Shown here in pieces: positions 8,235 through 16,669 of a stretch of DNA of 64,000 nucleotides; the stretch's first letter is position 1; each line of letters begins with the position of its first letter. The position numbers and the translations under genes were made by a program. The notes under the pieces are model-generated. The model was not told the origin of the DNA. It made no database searches and worked only from the letters and a program-made list of their open reading frames with translations. This DNA comes from an uncultured Marinococcus sp. (lineage in GTDB: Bacteria; Bacillota; Bacilli; Bacillales; Marinococcaceae), in NCBI RefSeq assembly GCF_947493875.1, contig NZ_CANLSU010000003.1:62001-126000 (forward strand), in the 5' to 3' direction.

Positions 8235-9317
8235 GTGGAAAAAACAAATCAGAGCGGCGGTAAAATGAAAGCTGTACAGGTGACGGGCTATGGAGGCCTG
8301 GATAAGCTGGAGCTCGCAGAGGTTCCTGTTCCGGAGCCTAAGGACGGGGAAGTACTGGTCAAAGTAAAGGCGTGTGCGATTAATAACACAGAAATCTGGA
8401 TGAGGGAGGGCGCTTACGGAACCGGGAAAGATTCCGGCTGGCGGCCGGAGGGCGTCCAGTTTCCGCGCATTCCCGGATCAGATATCACTGGGGAGGTCGT
8501 GCAGGCAGGGAGCAGAGAAAACGAAGAGCTGCTCGGCAAACGGGTAGTATTGTTTCCGTTCACCTCCAGCGGCGAGCCTGGTTATGAGCATATTTCAGAG
8601 GATATGTCTTTTATAGGCTCAGAATACGATGGAGGCTACGCTGAATATGTCGTATGGCCGGCTGAGCTGTGCTTTGATATGCCGTTATCCAGCTATTCAG
8701 ACAGTGCCGCGTTCTCGGTGAGCGGACTGACGGCCTGGCATATGGCCCGGCAGGTGAACATTCAGCCGGGGGAAACGATTATGGTTACGGGAGCCAATGG
8801 CGGCGTAGGATCATTAAATGTGCAAATTGCCTCAAAGGTGTTTGGAGCCAGAGTGATCGCCCTCGCAGGAAGTTTCGAGCACGAGGAAAACCTCAAAGCA
8901 TTAGGCGCTTCCCTGGTGCTATCTTACAAATCCGATCAGCTTCAGGAAGAGATTTTGGAGTGGAACGGCGGGCCCATCGACGCAGTGTTGGACGTTGTTG
9001 GAGATGCGCTGTTTTCCCTGTCCCTTGACGTGCTGAAAAAGGGCGACAGATTTTGTACCTCCGGATCTGCCGGCGGACAGATAACTACGCTTGATTTACG
9101 GACGCTGTACTTAAAGCATATTACAATGTATGGTTCTGTCCTGGGTACAAAAGCAGAGTTTAAAGAGTTGATAAACGCTGTTTCTGATGGACGGATCAAG
9201 CCGGTCATCGATAAATATTTTCCTTTAGAGGAAGCAAGAGAGGCTCAGAGATACTTTAAAAATAAAGGCAAAGCAGGAAAAATCGTTCTGCTTCCTGATA
9301 CGCCCAGTGTCCAGTAA
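8235..9317 (+). CDS. Zinc-independent MDR alcohol dehydrogenase / quinone oxidoreductase family
   Basis: A protein of about 350-360 aa of the medium-chain dehydrogenase/reductase superfamily. After MKAVQVTGYGG, it has the GroES-like domain with GSDITGEVV (about residue 80), then a Rossmann NADPH site VTGANGGVGSLNVQIA (about 180-195). The catalytic zinc Cys of true ADHs is not visible, so a quinone-oxidoreductase or enoyl-reductase role is likely. GTG 8235 has GGAG 6 bp upstream and is chosen over ATG 8208, which lacks one; ATG 8265 is a third option that matches the family's usual N-terminus. It begins just after the MFS terminator and stands alone. Confidence 0.85.
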   Translation: MEKTNQSGGKMKAVQVTGYGGLDKLELAEVPVPEPKDGEVLVKVKACAINNTEIWMREGAYGTGKDSGWRPEGVQFPRIPGSDITGEVVQAGSRENEELLGKRVVLFPFTSSGEPGYEHISEDMSFIGSEYDGGYAEYVVWPAELCFDMPLSSYSDSAAFSVSGLTAWHMARQVNIQPGETIMVTGANGGVGSLNVQIASKVFGARVIALAGSFEHEENLKALGASLVLSYKSDQLQEEILEWNGGPIDAVLDVVGDALFSLSLDVLKKGDRFCTSGSAGGQITTLDLRTLYLKHITMYGSVLGTKAEFKELINAVSDGRIKPVIDKYFPLEEAREAQRYFKNKGKAGKIVLLPDTPSVQ

Positions 9318-9386
9318 ACAGGAAGCAGTATAGAAGTTGCTCGTGTTTGGGCCAATTATCGTCTAATCCTATGGAAGTATAAAGAA

Positions 9387-9434
9387 AAAACCCGAATCAT
9401 ACACGCTGTTTTTTCGTGTTAATGGTTCGGGTTT
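9387..9434. terminator. Bidirectional terminator
   Basis: The stem AAAACCCGAA / TTCGGGTTTT extends with mismatches through CAT and ACACG/CGTGT. Both arms have A/T runs, so it serves the convergent MDR oxidoreductase and FMN reductase genes. Confidence 0.8.
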
Positions 9435-9461
9435 TAATTTATTTTTTCTCATTACAATCTG

Positions 9462-10019
9462 CTAAAAGTCATATTGGCTTTCCCGTATTTGTTCAAAGGT
9501 CTGCGAGAGGACAACAGTATCCTCCGCTAAGCGGTCCAGACGGTCGAGCACATCGGTATTAATAATTTCTTTCTGGTGAAAGTCTTTTTCTTCAATAAAT
9601 ACATACGTCTGAACGATTTGGGCCTTCATATAGGACAAAATCGGCTTAAGCTGCAGGTCTGCAACTAAATAATGCTTAGGCGACCCGGCGGTGACGAGCA
9701 TACTCACTGTTTTGTCACGAAACGCGTCAACCGGCAGCAGATCGAATACGTTCTTTAAAGCTCCTGGAATAGATGCCTGAAAGATGGGCATGCCGATGAT
9801 AACAGCGTCTGCTGCCATCAGCTGCTGGGTGACATAGCCGGTGTCTCCTTCGTAGTCGAGGTAATGACGGCCGTCGCTGAACAGCATCGAGTATTCCGCC
9901 AGATCAATCACCTCTGTTTCAATATCAGGATATCTCTCATTAACCTTTTTTATCGCTTCGTTCATGGCCGTTCTCGTTTTGGAACCGACCTGTGAGCCGG
10001 ACAAGCCAATTAGTTTCAT
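9462..10019 (-). CDS. NADPH-dependent FMN reductase
   Basis: The 185-aa flavodoxin-like protein starts MKLIGLSGSQVGSKTRTA, whose GS...SKT stretch is the FMN phosphate loop of the family. MPIFQASIPGALKNVFDLLP (about 97-117) is the conserved PxYxxSxxGxLKxxID region that contacts flavin. It should reduce FMN with NAD(P)H. AAGGAG lies 8 bp before the ATG. It follows the luciferase-like monooxygenase gene with a 12-bp gap, so it most likely supplies reduced flavin to that enzyme in a two-component system. Confidence 0.88.
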   Translation of the reverse strand: MKLIGLSGSQVGSKTRTAMNEAIKKVNERYPDIETEVIDLAEYSMLFSDGRHYLDYEGDTGYVTQQLMAADAVIIGMPIFQASIPGALKNVFDLLPVDAFRDKTVSMLVTAGSPKHYLVADLQLKPILSYMKAQIVQTYVFIEEKDFHQKEIINTDVLDRLDRLAEDTVVLSQTFEQIRESQYDF

Positions 10020-10031
10020 TTGTTATTCTCC

Positions 10032-11090
10032 TTATTTTTGTGCCGTGTATTTTTTAACAGCCGGCAGAATGGTGTCTCCGATCAGTTCGATATTTTTTCT
10101 TATTTTATCCATTGGCATCCCGCCGAAATCAATCTGGGCAATGTAGCGCTGATGCCCGAATACTTCATGCTGGTGCAGGATTTTTTCGATAATTTCCTGG
10201 GGACTGCCCGTATTCATAATATTATGCGGCTCGGCCCCCTGGGCAAATAGCTGCTTCGGAAAGCCTCCGCCGTTGGTGCGCTTCATGCCTTCATTAATGT
10301 GGGGATACAGGTCCTTGAGCGCCTGCTGGGTTGTCTCGGCTGCGTAAAAGAAGCCAGCTGTGGCCACCGGAAGCTCCGCCGGATCATGGCCGCCGGCACG
10401 GGCTGCATCCCTGTAAGCATCAACGGTTTGTTTAAAACGATCCGACGATCCGCCTAAATGAGCCATAAACATAGGAACCCCGGCATAGCCCGCTTTCATC
10501 GCGCTGGCCGGAGTTCCGCCGACGGCACGCCAGATGGGAAGCGACCCTTCCGCAGGGCGGGGGAGCACTTTGGCATTCGTTAACGGTGCCCGGAACTCTC
10601 CTTCCCAATTTATATTTTCCTGTTCATTAATCTGCCGGAGCAGATCAAATTTTTCTTCATACAGGGCCTCATAATCGCGGACATTATAGCCGAGCAGGTC
10701 AAACAATCCAATCCGGGAGGCGCGTCCTGCCACAAGCTCGGTGCGTCCTTTGGAAATCAAGTCAATGGTGGCGAAATTCTCATATACCCGGACAGGATCC
10801 GAGGTGCTGATGATCGTGGAGGAGCTGCCGATTTTTATTCGATTTGTTGCCTGGGCAATAGCTGAAAGAACAACCGCGTGGGCCTGGGTGGCGAAATATT
10901 CCTGATGGCTTTCCCCGACGCTGAAGAAATCCAGTCCCGCCTGTTCAGCAAGCGTGGCGTATTCGATTAATTCATGAATCCGTTCCTGAGCTGATATTCT
11001 CTCTCCCGTATGCGGATCGGGCAGATGATCTCCCAGGGTATAAATGCCAAATTCCAGTCCATTCTCCGGATGAATGCGATATTGTTTCAT
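10032..11090 (-). CDS. LLM class flavin-dependent oxidoreductase
   Basis: A 352-aa luciferase-like monooxygenase. It shows the TIM-barrel pattern with GLDFFSVGESHQEYFATQAH (about 50-69), IKIGSSSTIISTSDPVRVYE (about 84-103) and LVAGRASRIG (about 119). The substrate is not deducible; related enzymes oxidise alkanes, long-chain aldehydes or xenobiotics with FMNH2. ATG 11090 is chosen because AAGGTGG stands 10 bp upstream; the frame runs 20 codons further without support. It forms an operon with the FMN reductase. Confidence 0.88.
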   Translation of the reverse strand: MKQYRIHPENGLEFGIYTLGDHLPDPHTGERISAQERIHELIEYATLAEQAGLDFFSVGESHQEYFATQAHAVVLSAIAQATNRIKIGSSSTIISTSDPVRVYENFATIDLISKGRTELVAGRASRIGLFDLLGYNVRDYEALYEEKFDLLRQINEQENINWEGEFRAPLTNAKVLPRPAEGSLPIWRAVGGTPASAMKAGYAGVPMFMAHLGGSSDRFKQTVDAYRDAARAGGHDPAELPVATAGFFYAAETTQQALKDLYPHINEGMKRTNGGGFPKQLFAQGAEPHNIMNTGSPQEIIEKILHQHEVFGHQRYIAQIDFGGMPMDKIRKNIELIGDTILPAVKKYTAQK

Positions 11091-11452
11091 AACGTAAAGG
11101 CCACCTTTTTTTATTTTGTCTAATGCTATTATAATTAATACCCAACACATTAGTAAGTACGTACATCAAAGTGGCATAGTATAAAAAAGGGTACCTGGGA
11201 TAGTAAATTTTCCCGGGCTATCGATCAAAATCATCAGAACAGCTATCCGGGCGAGGGAAAGGACGACGCGTTCCATCAGCAAAGTAAAAAAACTCCGGTT
11301 TTTATGGAGCCGTTTTCCAGTTAAAAAGGTTATAAAAAAGGACAGGAGGGAATGGTTGAGTACCATCTTTAACGATAGGAAGGGCGTCTTCTTCAAAAGG
11401 AGACAGAAGGCGTGGAAGAACACGGTTATCCTGAAAAACAAGGAGGAGAAAT
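11091..11452. other. Divergent intergenic region
   Basis: This 360-bp gap separates the monooxygenase operon from a universal stress protein gene. Apart from the minus-strand promoter at 11128 I see no clear element. A SigB promoter for the stress gene was looked for and not found. Confidence 0.4.
11128..11167 (-). promoter_or_regulatory. Promoter and possible operator of the monooxygenase operon
   Basis: On the minus strand TTACTA (11151-11156), 17 bp and TATAAT (11128-11133) form a promoter with a strong -10. The -35 is embedded in AGTAAGTACGTAC (11152-11164), which resembles half-sites bound by HxlR-type redox regulators before flavin enzyme genes; that assignment is an inference. Confidence 0.5.
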
Positions 11453-11893
11453 ATGGCTCATTATCAACGGATTTTAGTAGGAATTGATGCTGTTGAGATT
11501 CCCACCTATACAGTGTTCGATGAGGCAAAGAAAATGGCGGCCGACCACGGGGCCACATTAATCATAGCTTTTGTGTTCGATCAAAAAAGGTATGCAACAC
11601 TGCAGCGCATGGACCCCAAGGGGATTGAACAATTGCGGACGAAAGCCGCTCTGTATCTCGAAGCTTGTCAGCAGGCGGCGTGGGCTCATGGAATAGAGAA
11701 TGTGGAAACAGTTATGGATTCCGGGGTCCCGAAGAAACGATTAGCGGTCGATTTAGCTAACCGTTATCAGGCGGATGCTATTATTGTAGGCGAAAGCGGT
11801 GGTACGCGGTTCGAACGTCTGATGTTTGGCCACACGTCTAAAGCCATCCGCCGAAAAGCAAACTGTGATGTGCATGTAGTGCAAAACAGCTGA
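11453..11893 (+). CDS. Universal stress protein (UspA family)
   Basis: A 146-aa single-domain Usp. ILVGID opens the fold and the ATP-binding loop is IIVGESGGTRFERLMFGHTS (about 116-135), fitting G-2x-G-9x-G(S/T). It should be a small cytoplasmic dimer binding ATP under stress. AAGGAGGAG lies before the ATG. A paralogue at 59815-60249 shares the unusual inserts FERMDP/LQRMDPKG and ETVMxxGxPK, so the two arose by duplication. It stands alone between divergent and convergent neighbours. Confidence 0.9.
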   Translation: MAHYQRILVGIDAVEIPTYTVFDEAKKMAADHGATLIIAFVFDQKRYATLQRMDPKGIEQLRTKAALYLEACQQAAWAHGIENVETVMDSGVPKKRLAVDLANRYQADAIIVGESGGTRFERLMFGHTSKAIRRKANCDVHVVQNS

Positions 11894-11945
11894 AAGGCGT
11901 CTTAGATATAAAAATAGAGAACGTTCTATATTGGGGTAAACAAAG

Positions 11946-11977
11946 AGACGCTCCCGCATGGAAGCGTCTTCGTTTTA
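11946..11977. terminator. Terminator between convergent genes
   Basis: The stem AGACGCT / AGCGTCT with a 10-nt loop is followed by TCGTTTTAT on the plus strand and CTCTTTG on the minus strand. It serves mainly the Usp gene. Confidence 0.65.
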
Positions 11978-11993
11978 TCCTGCTATCCAGCCG

Positions 11994-13349
11994 TTAAACA
12001 AAAATCAGCCATAAAGCGAATGTAACAAAAATCGCGGTCACGCCCTGAATCAGCGTCCCCGTAGTCTGCGCCTTGTACGCCTGAGTGACCGACATGCCGC
12101 TGAACTCCTTGACGACCCAGAAGTAGCTGTCGTTCACGTGGGAGACGACCATCGCCCCTGCGCCGACAGCCATGACCACGAGCGCCAGCGGCAGGGCTCC
12201 TTCGATGCCCAGCTCGCCCAAGAGCGGTGCGACCAGCGACGAAGTAATGACAAGTGCCGCAGTGGACGAGCCCTGGGCGGTTTTCAGGGCGGCTGCAATC
12301 AGGAACGGGATAAAGACAAAGATGGCACCGGCGAAGGCTTCATTGGCGGCGACGCCCTCGATGAACTGGGCCACCGACGTTGCCGTAATAACCGAGCCGA
12401 AAGCGCCTCCTGCGCCGGTAATAAGAAGAATCGGCGCGGCTTCTTTAATGCCGGTCCCTACCCATTCCGTCAAGGTTTCCTCATCGTACTTGGGCAGGAG
12501 ACTAAATGCGGACAGAAGGCCGATCAAAAGAGCCACTGCCGGCGCGCCGAGGAAAAGAAAAACCTCAAATACCGGGCCCTGCCAGCCGGCAAACGTAATG
12601 ACCGAGCTGAACCCGATAAGAAGAATCGGCACCACTATAGGGGCAAAGGACTTAATAGCCGACGGCATTGCCCCAAATTCGTTTACGATGGCATTATAGT
12701 CGAACGAATGGTCATCCTCGCCTTCGATATGTATGTTAGTTCCTGCCTTCATCGCCCACAGGTAGCCGGCCATGATGGTTGGAACAGCTACAACAATACC
12801 GATTAAAATGATCGTGCCCAGATAGTCTTCCGCCCCAATATTTCCGGCAGCTGCGATTGGTCCGGGCGTTGGAGGCACGAGAGTATGAGTGGCAAACAGC
12901 CCCGTAGACAAGGCGATGGCCATGGAAGCGACGGTGACCTTCGCTCTGCGCGCAAGAGCCTTCTTCAAGGACGACAATATAACGTAGCCGGAATCGCAAA
13001 AGACGGGGATACTGACGATGCTTCCAATTACACTCATGGCGAGCTGGGGCCGCCGTTCCCCTACAAGACGCAAAACGACCTCCGCCATGCGCAGCGCTGC
13101 CCCGGATTTTTCCAGAATCACTCCAATGATCGTTCCAAACACAATCACCAGTCCGATGCCGCCCATCAGATCCCCGAAGCCGCTGTTCACAGCCTCCACC
13201 ACGTCCGGCAGCGGAAGCCCTGCGGCAATCCCAAGGCCAAAGGCAGCAATTAACAGGGACAAAAACGGATGAAGCTTTAATTTCGCCGTAGCAAAAATAA
13301 CAAACAGCACTCCCAGCGCGATTACTACAATCAGACCGAAGCCTTCCAT
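11994..13349 (-). CDS. GntP family permease (gluconate / related hydroxy acid transporter)
   Basis: A 451-aa protein with about 12-14 helices. PVFCDSGYVILSSLKKALARR (about 114-134) and VSHVNDSYFWVVKEFSGM near residue 405 are signatures of the GntP family. It imports gluconate or a similar sugar acid such as glycerate with protons. GGAGTGATCG precedes the ATG. No kinase or GntR regulator is adjacent, which is unusual for a gluconate system and leaves the substrate open. Confidence 0.9.
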   Translation of the reverse strand: MEGFGLIVVIALGVLFVIFATAKLKLHPFLSLLIAAFGLGIAAGLPLPDVVEAVNSGFGDLMGGIGLVIVFGTIIGVILEKSGAALRMAEVVLRLVGERRPQLAMSVIGSIVSIPVFCDSGYVILSSLKKALARRAKVTVASMAIALSTGLFATHTLVPPTPGPIAAAGNIGAEDYLGTIILIGIVVAVPTIMAGYLWAMKAGTNIHIEGEDDHSFDYNAIVNEFGAMPSAIKSFAPIVVPILLIGFSSVITFAGWQGPVFEVFLFLGAPAVALLIGLLSAFSLLPKYDEETLTEWVGTGIKEAAPILLITGAGGAFGSVITATSVAQFIEGVAANEAFAGAIFVFIPFLIAAALKTAQGSSTAALVITSSLVAPLLGELGIEGALPLALVVMAVGAGAMVVSHVNDSYFWVVKEFSGMSVTQAYKAQTTGTLIQGVTAIFVTFALWLIFV

Positions 13350-13486
13350 TCGATCACTCCTTTTTAAAATTTGATTGCCGGAGCTGAAAATACATATACC
13401 AATGTGTCTCCATTATATGGGAAAGACAGCAGTCAAAGAAGGGTATAAAAGGAAAAATCAGTGAATTATAACTCTTTGACTGTATT

Positions 13487-13529
13487 AAAAAAGCAGACGC
13501 ACCAAACTCAGAAGTAAGCGCGCCTGCTT
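13487..13529 (-). terminator. Terminator of the POT transporter gene
   Basis: An imperfect stem AAGCAGACGC / GCGCGCCTGCTT whose minus-strand product ends in a run of six T (complement of 13487-13492). It lies directly after the stop of the gene ending at 13540. Confidence 0.7.
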
Positions 13530-13539
13530 GCTATTTTTA

Positions 13540-15033
13540 TTAATTAACGCCCCGCATCAATCGCTGAATCAGCGGAGACAGAGCTAAGAGAAGGGCGCCC
13601 AATAGAATAGAAGCGCCTCCGATCACTCCGAAATAAACGATTTCCGAGTCGGGGGAGTAAAACTTCACAATTTGCGCGTTAATCGCCTGTGCGGAGGCAT
13701 TTGTTAAAAACCACAGGCTCATCGTCTGGGCAGAGAAGGCAACTGGCGCTAGCTTTGTGGTGGATGAAAGGCCGACGGGAGATAAACAGAGCTCCCCGAG
13801 AACGACCAGGAAAAAGCTGAGCACGAGCCACCATGGGCTGACGAGAGACGACGTGCCATTGATGACGGCAGGAACAATCATGACTAAAAATGACAGCCCG
13901 GCAAAAAATAAGCCGAAGGCGAATTTTTTAGGAGTGGAAGGCTGGCGGTCGCCCCATTTCAGCCAGAGCCAGGCAAACAACGGCGCAAGAAAGATGATAA
14001 ACAGCGGGTTGAGCGACTGAAACCAGGAAGACTGCAGCTCAATGCCGAAGGAGCTGAGCTCTGTCCGCTGATCGGCATAGCGTGCAAGAATCACTGACCC
14101 CTGCTCCTGAATGGCCCAGAACATCATCGCAGCCACAAACAAAGGAATGTAGGCGAGCAGCCGGGACTGCTCTGTCGTCGTGGTCTTCGGACTTTTATAC
14201 ATTACGATAAAGTATATCGTAGGAATAACCACCCCGAGAATACTGATAAGAAAAATAAAGCTATCAATGGTCAAAATGCCGAGGTAGCTTGAAGCGGCAC
14301 CGAGAAGGCCAAGAATGATGATGCCAATGCCCAGGCGGCCGGCGACAGTTTTTCTCTCCGCTTTGGATAACGGGTTCGGAACATTGGTTCCGGCGAGCCC
14401 GAGGTATTTCTTTTTGGTGACGATAAATACGATCAGTCCTGCGAGCATTCCGACAGCGGCAATACCAAATCCAAGATGGAAATTGTAGCTCTGGCCGACG
14501 GTGCCGACAATTAACGGGGCAATAAAAGCACCCAGATTAATGCCCATGTAAAAGATACTGAAGCCGGAATCTCTCCGGTTGTCTGTTTCGCTGTATAAAT
14601 CTCCAACCACGCTCGAGACGTTCGGCTTCAACAGCCCGGTCCCGATAACGATCAGAAACATGCTGACAAATAATGCCTGCACGCCTCCGGGGAAGGAAAG
14701 GGCTACGTGCCCGAGCATAATGAGAATGCCCCCGTAAAAAACGGTGCCTGTGCTGCCAAGCAGCCGGTCGGCAATCCAGCCGCCAATAATCCCTGACATG
14801 TAAACGAGCGACCCGTAGATGGCCATGATCGAAGCCGCTGTTCCTTCGTCCAGGCCGAGGCCCCCGTTAGAAACTTCGTTATACATGTAAAATAACAGAA
14901 TGGCCCGCATTCCGTAGTAGGAGAACCGTTCCCAGAACTCCGTGAAAAATAATGTGAACAGCCCTTTAGGATGGCCTAAAAAACCCTTTTGAGGCACGCT
15001 GTCCAGAATCTCCTGCTTGCTTTTCCCATTCAT
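13540..15033 (-). CDS. dtpT: Proton-dependent di/tripeptide transporter (POT family)
   Basis: A 497-aa protein with about 13-14 helices. EFWERFSYYGMRAILL (about 32-47) contains the ExxERFxYYG proton-coupling motif and FSIFYMGINLGAFIAPL (about 168-184) is the second PTR2 signature. It imports small peptides with protons. AAGGAGAG lies before the ATG. It is monocistronic, with its own promoter at 15115 and a hairpin in its leader. The symbol follows the bacilli dtpT name by similarity. Confidence 0.9.
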   Translation of the reverse strand: MNGKSKQEILDSVPQKGFLGHPKGLFTLFFTEFWERFSYYGMRAILLFYMYNEVSNGGLGLDEGTAASIMAIYGSLVYMSGIIGGWIADRLLGSTGTVFYGGILIMLGHVALSFPGGVQALFVSMFLIVIGTGLLKPNVSSVVGDLYSETDNRRDSGFSIFYMGINLGAFIAPLIVGTVGQSYNFHLGFGIAAVGMLAGLIVFIVTKKKYLGLAGTNVPNPLSKAERKTVAGRLGIGIIILGLLGAASSYLGILTIDSFIFLISILGVVIPTIYFIVMYKSPKTTTTEQSRLLAYIPLFVAAMMFWAIQEQGSVILARYADQRTELSSFGIELQSSWFQSLNPLFIIFLAPLFAWLWLKWGDRQPSTPKKFAFGLFFAGLSFLVMIVPAVINGTSSLVSPWWLVLSFFLVVLGELCLSPVGLSSTTKLAPVAFSAQTMSLWFLTNASAQAINAQIVKFYSPDSEIVYFGVIGGASILLGALLLALSPLIQRLMRGVN

Positions 15034-15058
15034 GATTTAATCTCTCCTTGATGATGGC

Positions 15059-15101
15059 AGGGGAAGCTGTATTCTTTTTGAAAAACGACTTGCTTTCCCC
15101 T
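15059..15101 (-). promoter_or_regulatory. Inverted repeat in the dtpT leader
   Basis: AGGGGAAGC (15059-15067) and GCTTTCCCCT (15092-15101) can pair with one bulge. The repeat lies between the predicted transcription start (about 15108) and the ribosome binding site, so it could be an operator or a leader hairpin. Confidence 0.45.
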
Positions 15102-15114
15102 GGATAGTCCAGCT

Positions 15115-15142
15115 ATTATATGTAAGCCGTGTTCATTTTCAA
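15115..15142 (-). promoter_or_regulatory. SigA promoter of dtpT
   Basis: On the minus strand TTGAAA (15137-15142), a 16-bp spacer and TATAAT (15115-15120). Confidence 0.7.
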
Positions 15143-15175
15143 ACTTTCCTATAAAAAATGCAACCCTGAAAAATG

Positions 15176-15208
15176 AAAAAACCAGGGGCGGGTTCGCTCC
15201 TGGTTTTA
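15176..15208 (-). terminator. Terminator after the HD-GYP gene
   Basis: AAAACCAGGGGCG / CGCTCCTGGTTTT with one G-T pair; the minus-strand RNA ends in six T. It lies 60 bp after the gene ending at 15271. Confidence 0.8.
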
Positions 15209-15270
15209 ACGACTGCTTTAGAAAAAAATAAATACTACGTTTTTTTGTTTTCCGGGCTTAAAGTAATAGA

Positions 15271-16326
15271 TTAGGATTCATGCTGCAGCATGGTATCCAC
15301 CTTGAGTGACCGGTTGGTGGGCATGGTGAATACGTGCTTGGATTGGGCGTCCTTCAACAGAGGAAAGGTAGGAATTTTGCTGTCCACACGCATGACCTTT
15401 GCGATGCTTTTATCTGTCAGGCTTACGGTGGCTCCCACCGGATAAATCTCCAGAATTTCACACAGCATTTTTATAAGCTCCAGTTCGAGTCCGTGCTGCT
15501 CTTCAAACAATATTTCAATGGCTTGATGCGAAGGCATCGCCGGCCGGTACGGACGGTCGAGGGATAGGGCTGAATAGACATCCACGACACTTAGTATCCG
15601 AACAGCTTTGGGAATATGAAGGGCTGAAAGCTCCCAGGGATAGCCGCTGCCATCAAGCCGTTCATGATGGCTCTGCGCCAGCATGGCAACCTCTTCGGGG
15701 AACCCATAATCTGTCAGGATCTGATAGCCATAGAGCGTATGAAGCTTTACGAATGTCATCTCCTGCGACGTGAGAGCACGGGGTTTATCCAGAATGGCTG
15801 AAGGAATTTTGGTTTTACCAATATCATGCAGTAAAAACCCGGCTGCCACATTCTGAAGCTCCGTTATACCGGACTTGGCAGCTATTAAGCTTCCAAGCAC
15901 AAAGGTGTCGAACGAATGCTGATATGTATAATCGTCCACTGCCTGAATTTTTTCCAGCAGGGTAATCATGGCTGGATGCTCATGTAACGAGACAAATAAG
16001 GCTTCGAGCCAGTGCAGGGTATCAAGATCATTTAAAGCAAACCCAAGCCCGTATTCGTTTCCGATCCCGGCGATACCCTGAAAGAAATTGCCCTTAATAC
16101 GGAATAATTCTTCCTCTGAAAAAGGTTCTTTTGCCGGAGGGGCTTTGGGCTCCGGAGAAGCGTCCCGGGTTTCACCCGTAATTGTCACTTCTTCGATACC
16201 CCAGTGCTTTAATTTCTCAACCAGCCGTGGGGTAAGTACCGTTCCACGCCGCAATACCACTGTATTTTTACGCACCACGTCTTTAGTCAGAACATCGCCG
16301 GGCTGTATATCAAAAAGTCTGGTCAT
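15271..16326 (-). CDS. HD-GYP domain protein (cyclic di-GMP phosphodiesterase)
   Basis: A 351-aa cytoplasmic protein. An N-terminal domain of about 60 aa (FDIQPGDVLTKDVV...GTVLTPRLVEKLKHWGI) of the kind common in Bacillales HD-GYP proteins is followed by the catalytic domain with HSFDTFVLG, LHDIGKTKIP (about 168) and HHERLDGSGYP (about 221). All metal and GYP residues are present, so it should hydrolyse c-di-GMP. ATG 16326 is chosen: GAAGGGA stands 5 bp upstream, whereas the upstream codons to 16362 have no such site. It is divergent from a GAF-GGDEF-EAL gene, a pairing that suggests shared c-di-GMP control. Confidence 0.88.
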   Translation of the reverse strand: MTRLFDIQPGDVLTKDVVRKNTVVLRRGTVLTPRLVEKLKHWGIEEVTITGETRDASPEPKAPPAKEPFSEEELFRIKGNFFQGIAGIGNEYGLGFALNDLDTLHWLEALFVSLHEHPAMITLLEKIQAVDDYTYQHSFDTFVLGSLIAAKSGITELQNVAAGFLLHDIGKTKIPSAILDKPRALTSQEMTFVKLHTLYGYQILTDYGFPEEVAMLAQSHHERLDGSGYPWELSALHIPKAVRILSVVDVYSALSLDRPYRPAMPSHQAIEILFEEQHGLELELIKMLCEILEIYPVGATVSLTDKSIAKVMRVDSKIPTFPLLKDAQSKHVFTMPTNRSLKVDTMLQHES

Positions 16327-16669
16327 CCAATCCCTTCTTTCTAACGGATAGTATATATTCATTTATAGCACAAAAGTACTACAAAAAGACATAGTTAATA
16401 CATATTTTTTCGGCAAGTTTTATTTTGTTTATTAAATGAAAAAATTAGGTTATTTCCTTTAACTTTTATTTTAATAATTGTTTAATAAGCATTTAACTGC
16501 TATACGACCAAAATGGTTGTTTTCGTAAGGAAGAAATACGGTGCCAACTACGATGATTTCCTAGGCTGATAAAAATATTTTTACAATAAGAGTAGTAAAA
16601 TTATCCATTTAAGGTATACAATATATGTAAGAAAAAGGACCTATTTACTTGAATGGAAGGGGCAATGCA
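16327..16669. other. Divergent intergenic region between two c-di-GMP genes
   Basis: A 343-bp AT-rich gap. TATACAAT at 16615-16622 could be a -10 box for the plus-strand gene, but no good -35 is placed 17 bp upstream. No gene seen. Confidence 0.4.

Noticed and set aside
11166-11558. 130-codon minus-strand frame before the Usp gene
   Set aside because: It lacks a ribosome binding site and overlaps the start of the Usp gene on the other strand.
12138-12806. Long plus-strand frames (175 and 222 codons) opposite the GntP gene
   Set aside because: They are antisense shadows of a well-supported membrane transporter; the protein is low-complexity and charged without a ribosome binding site.
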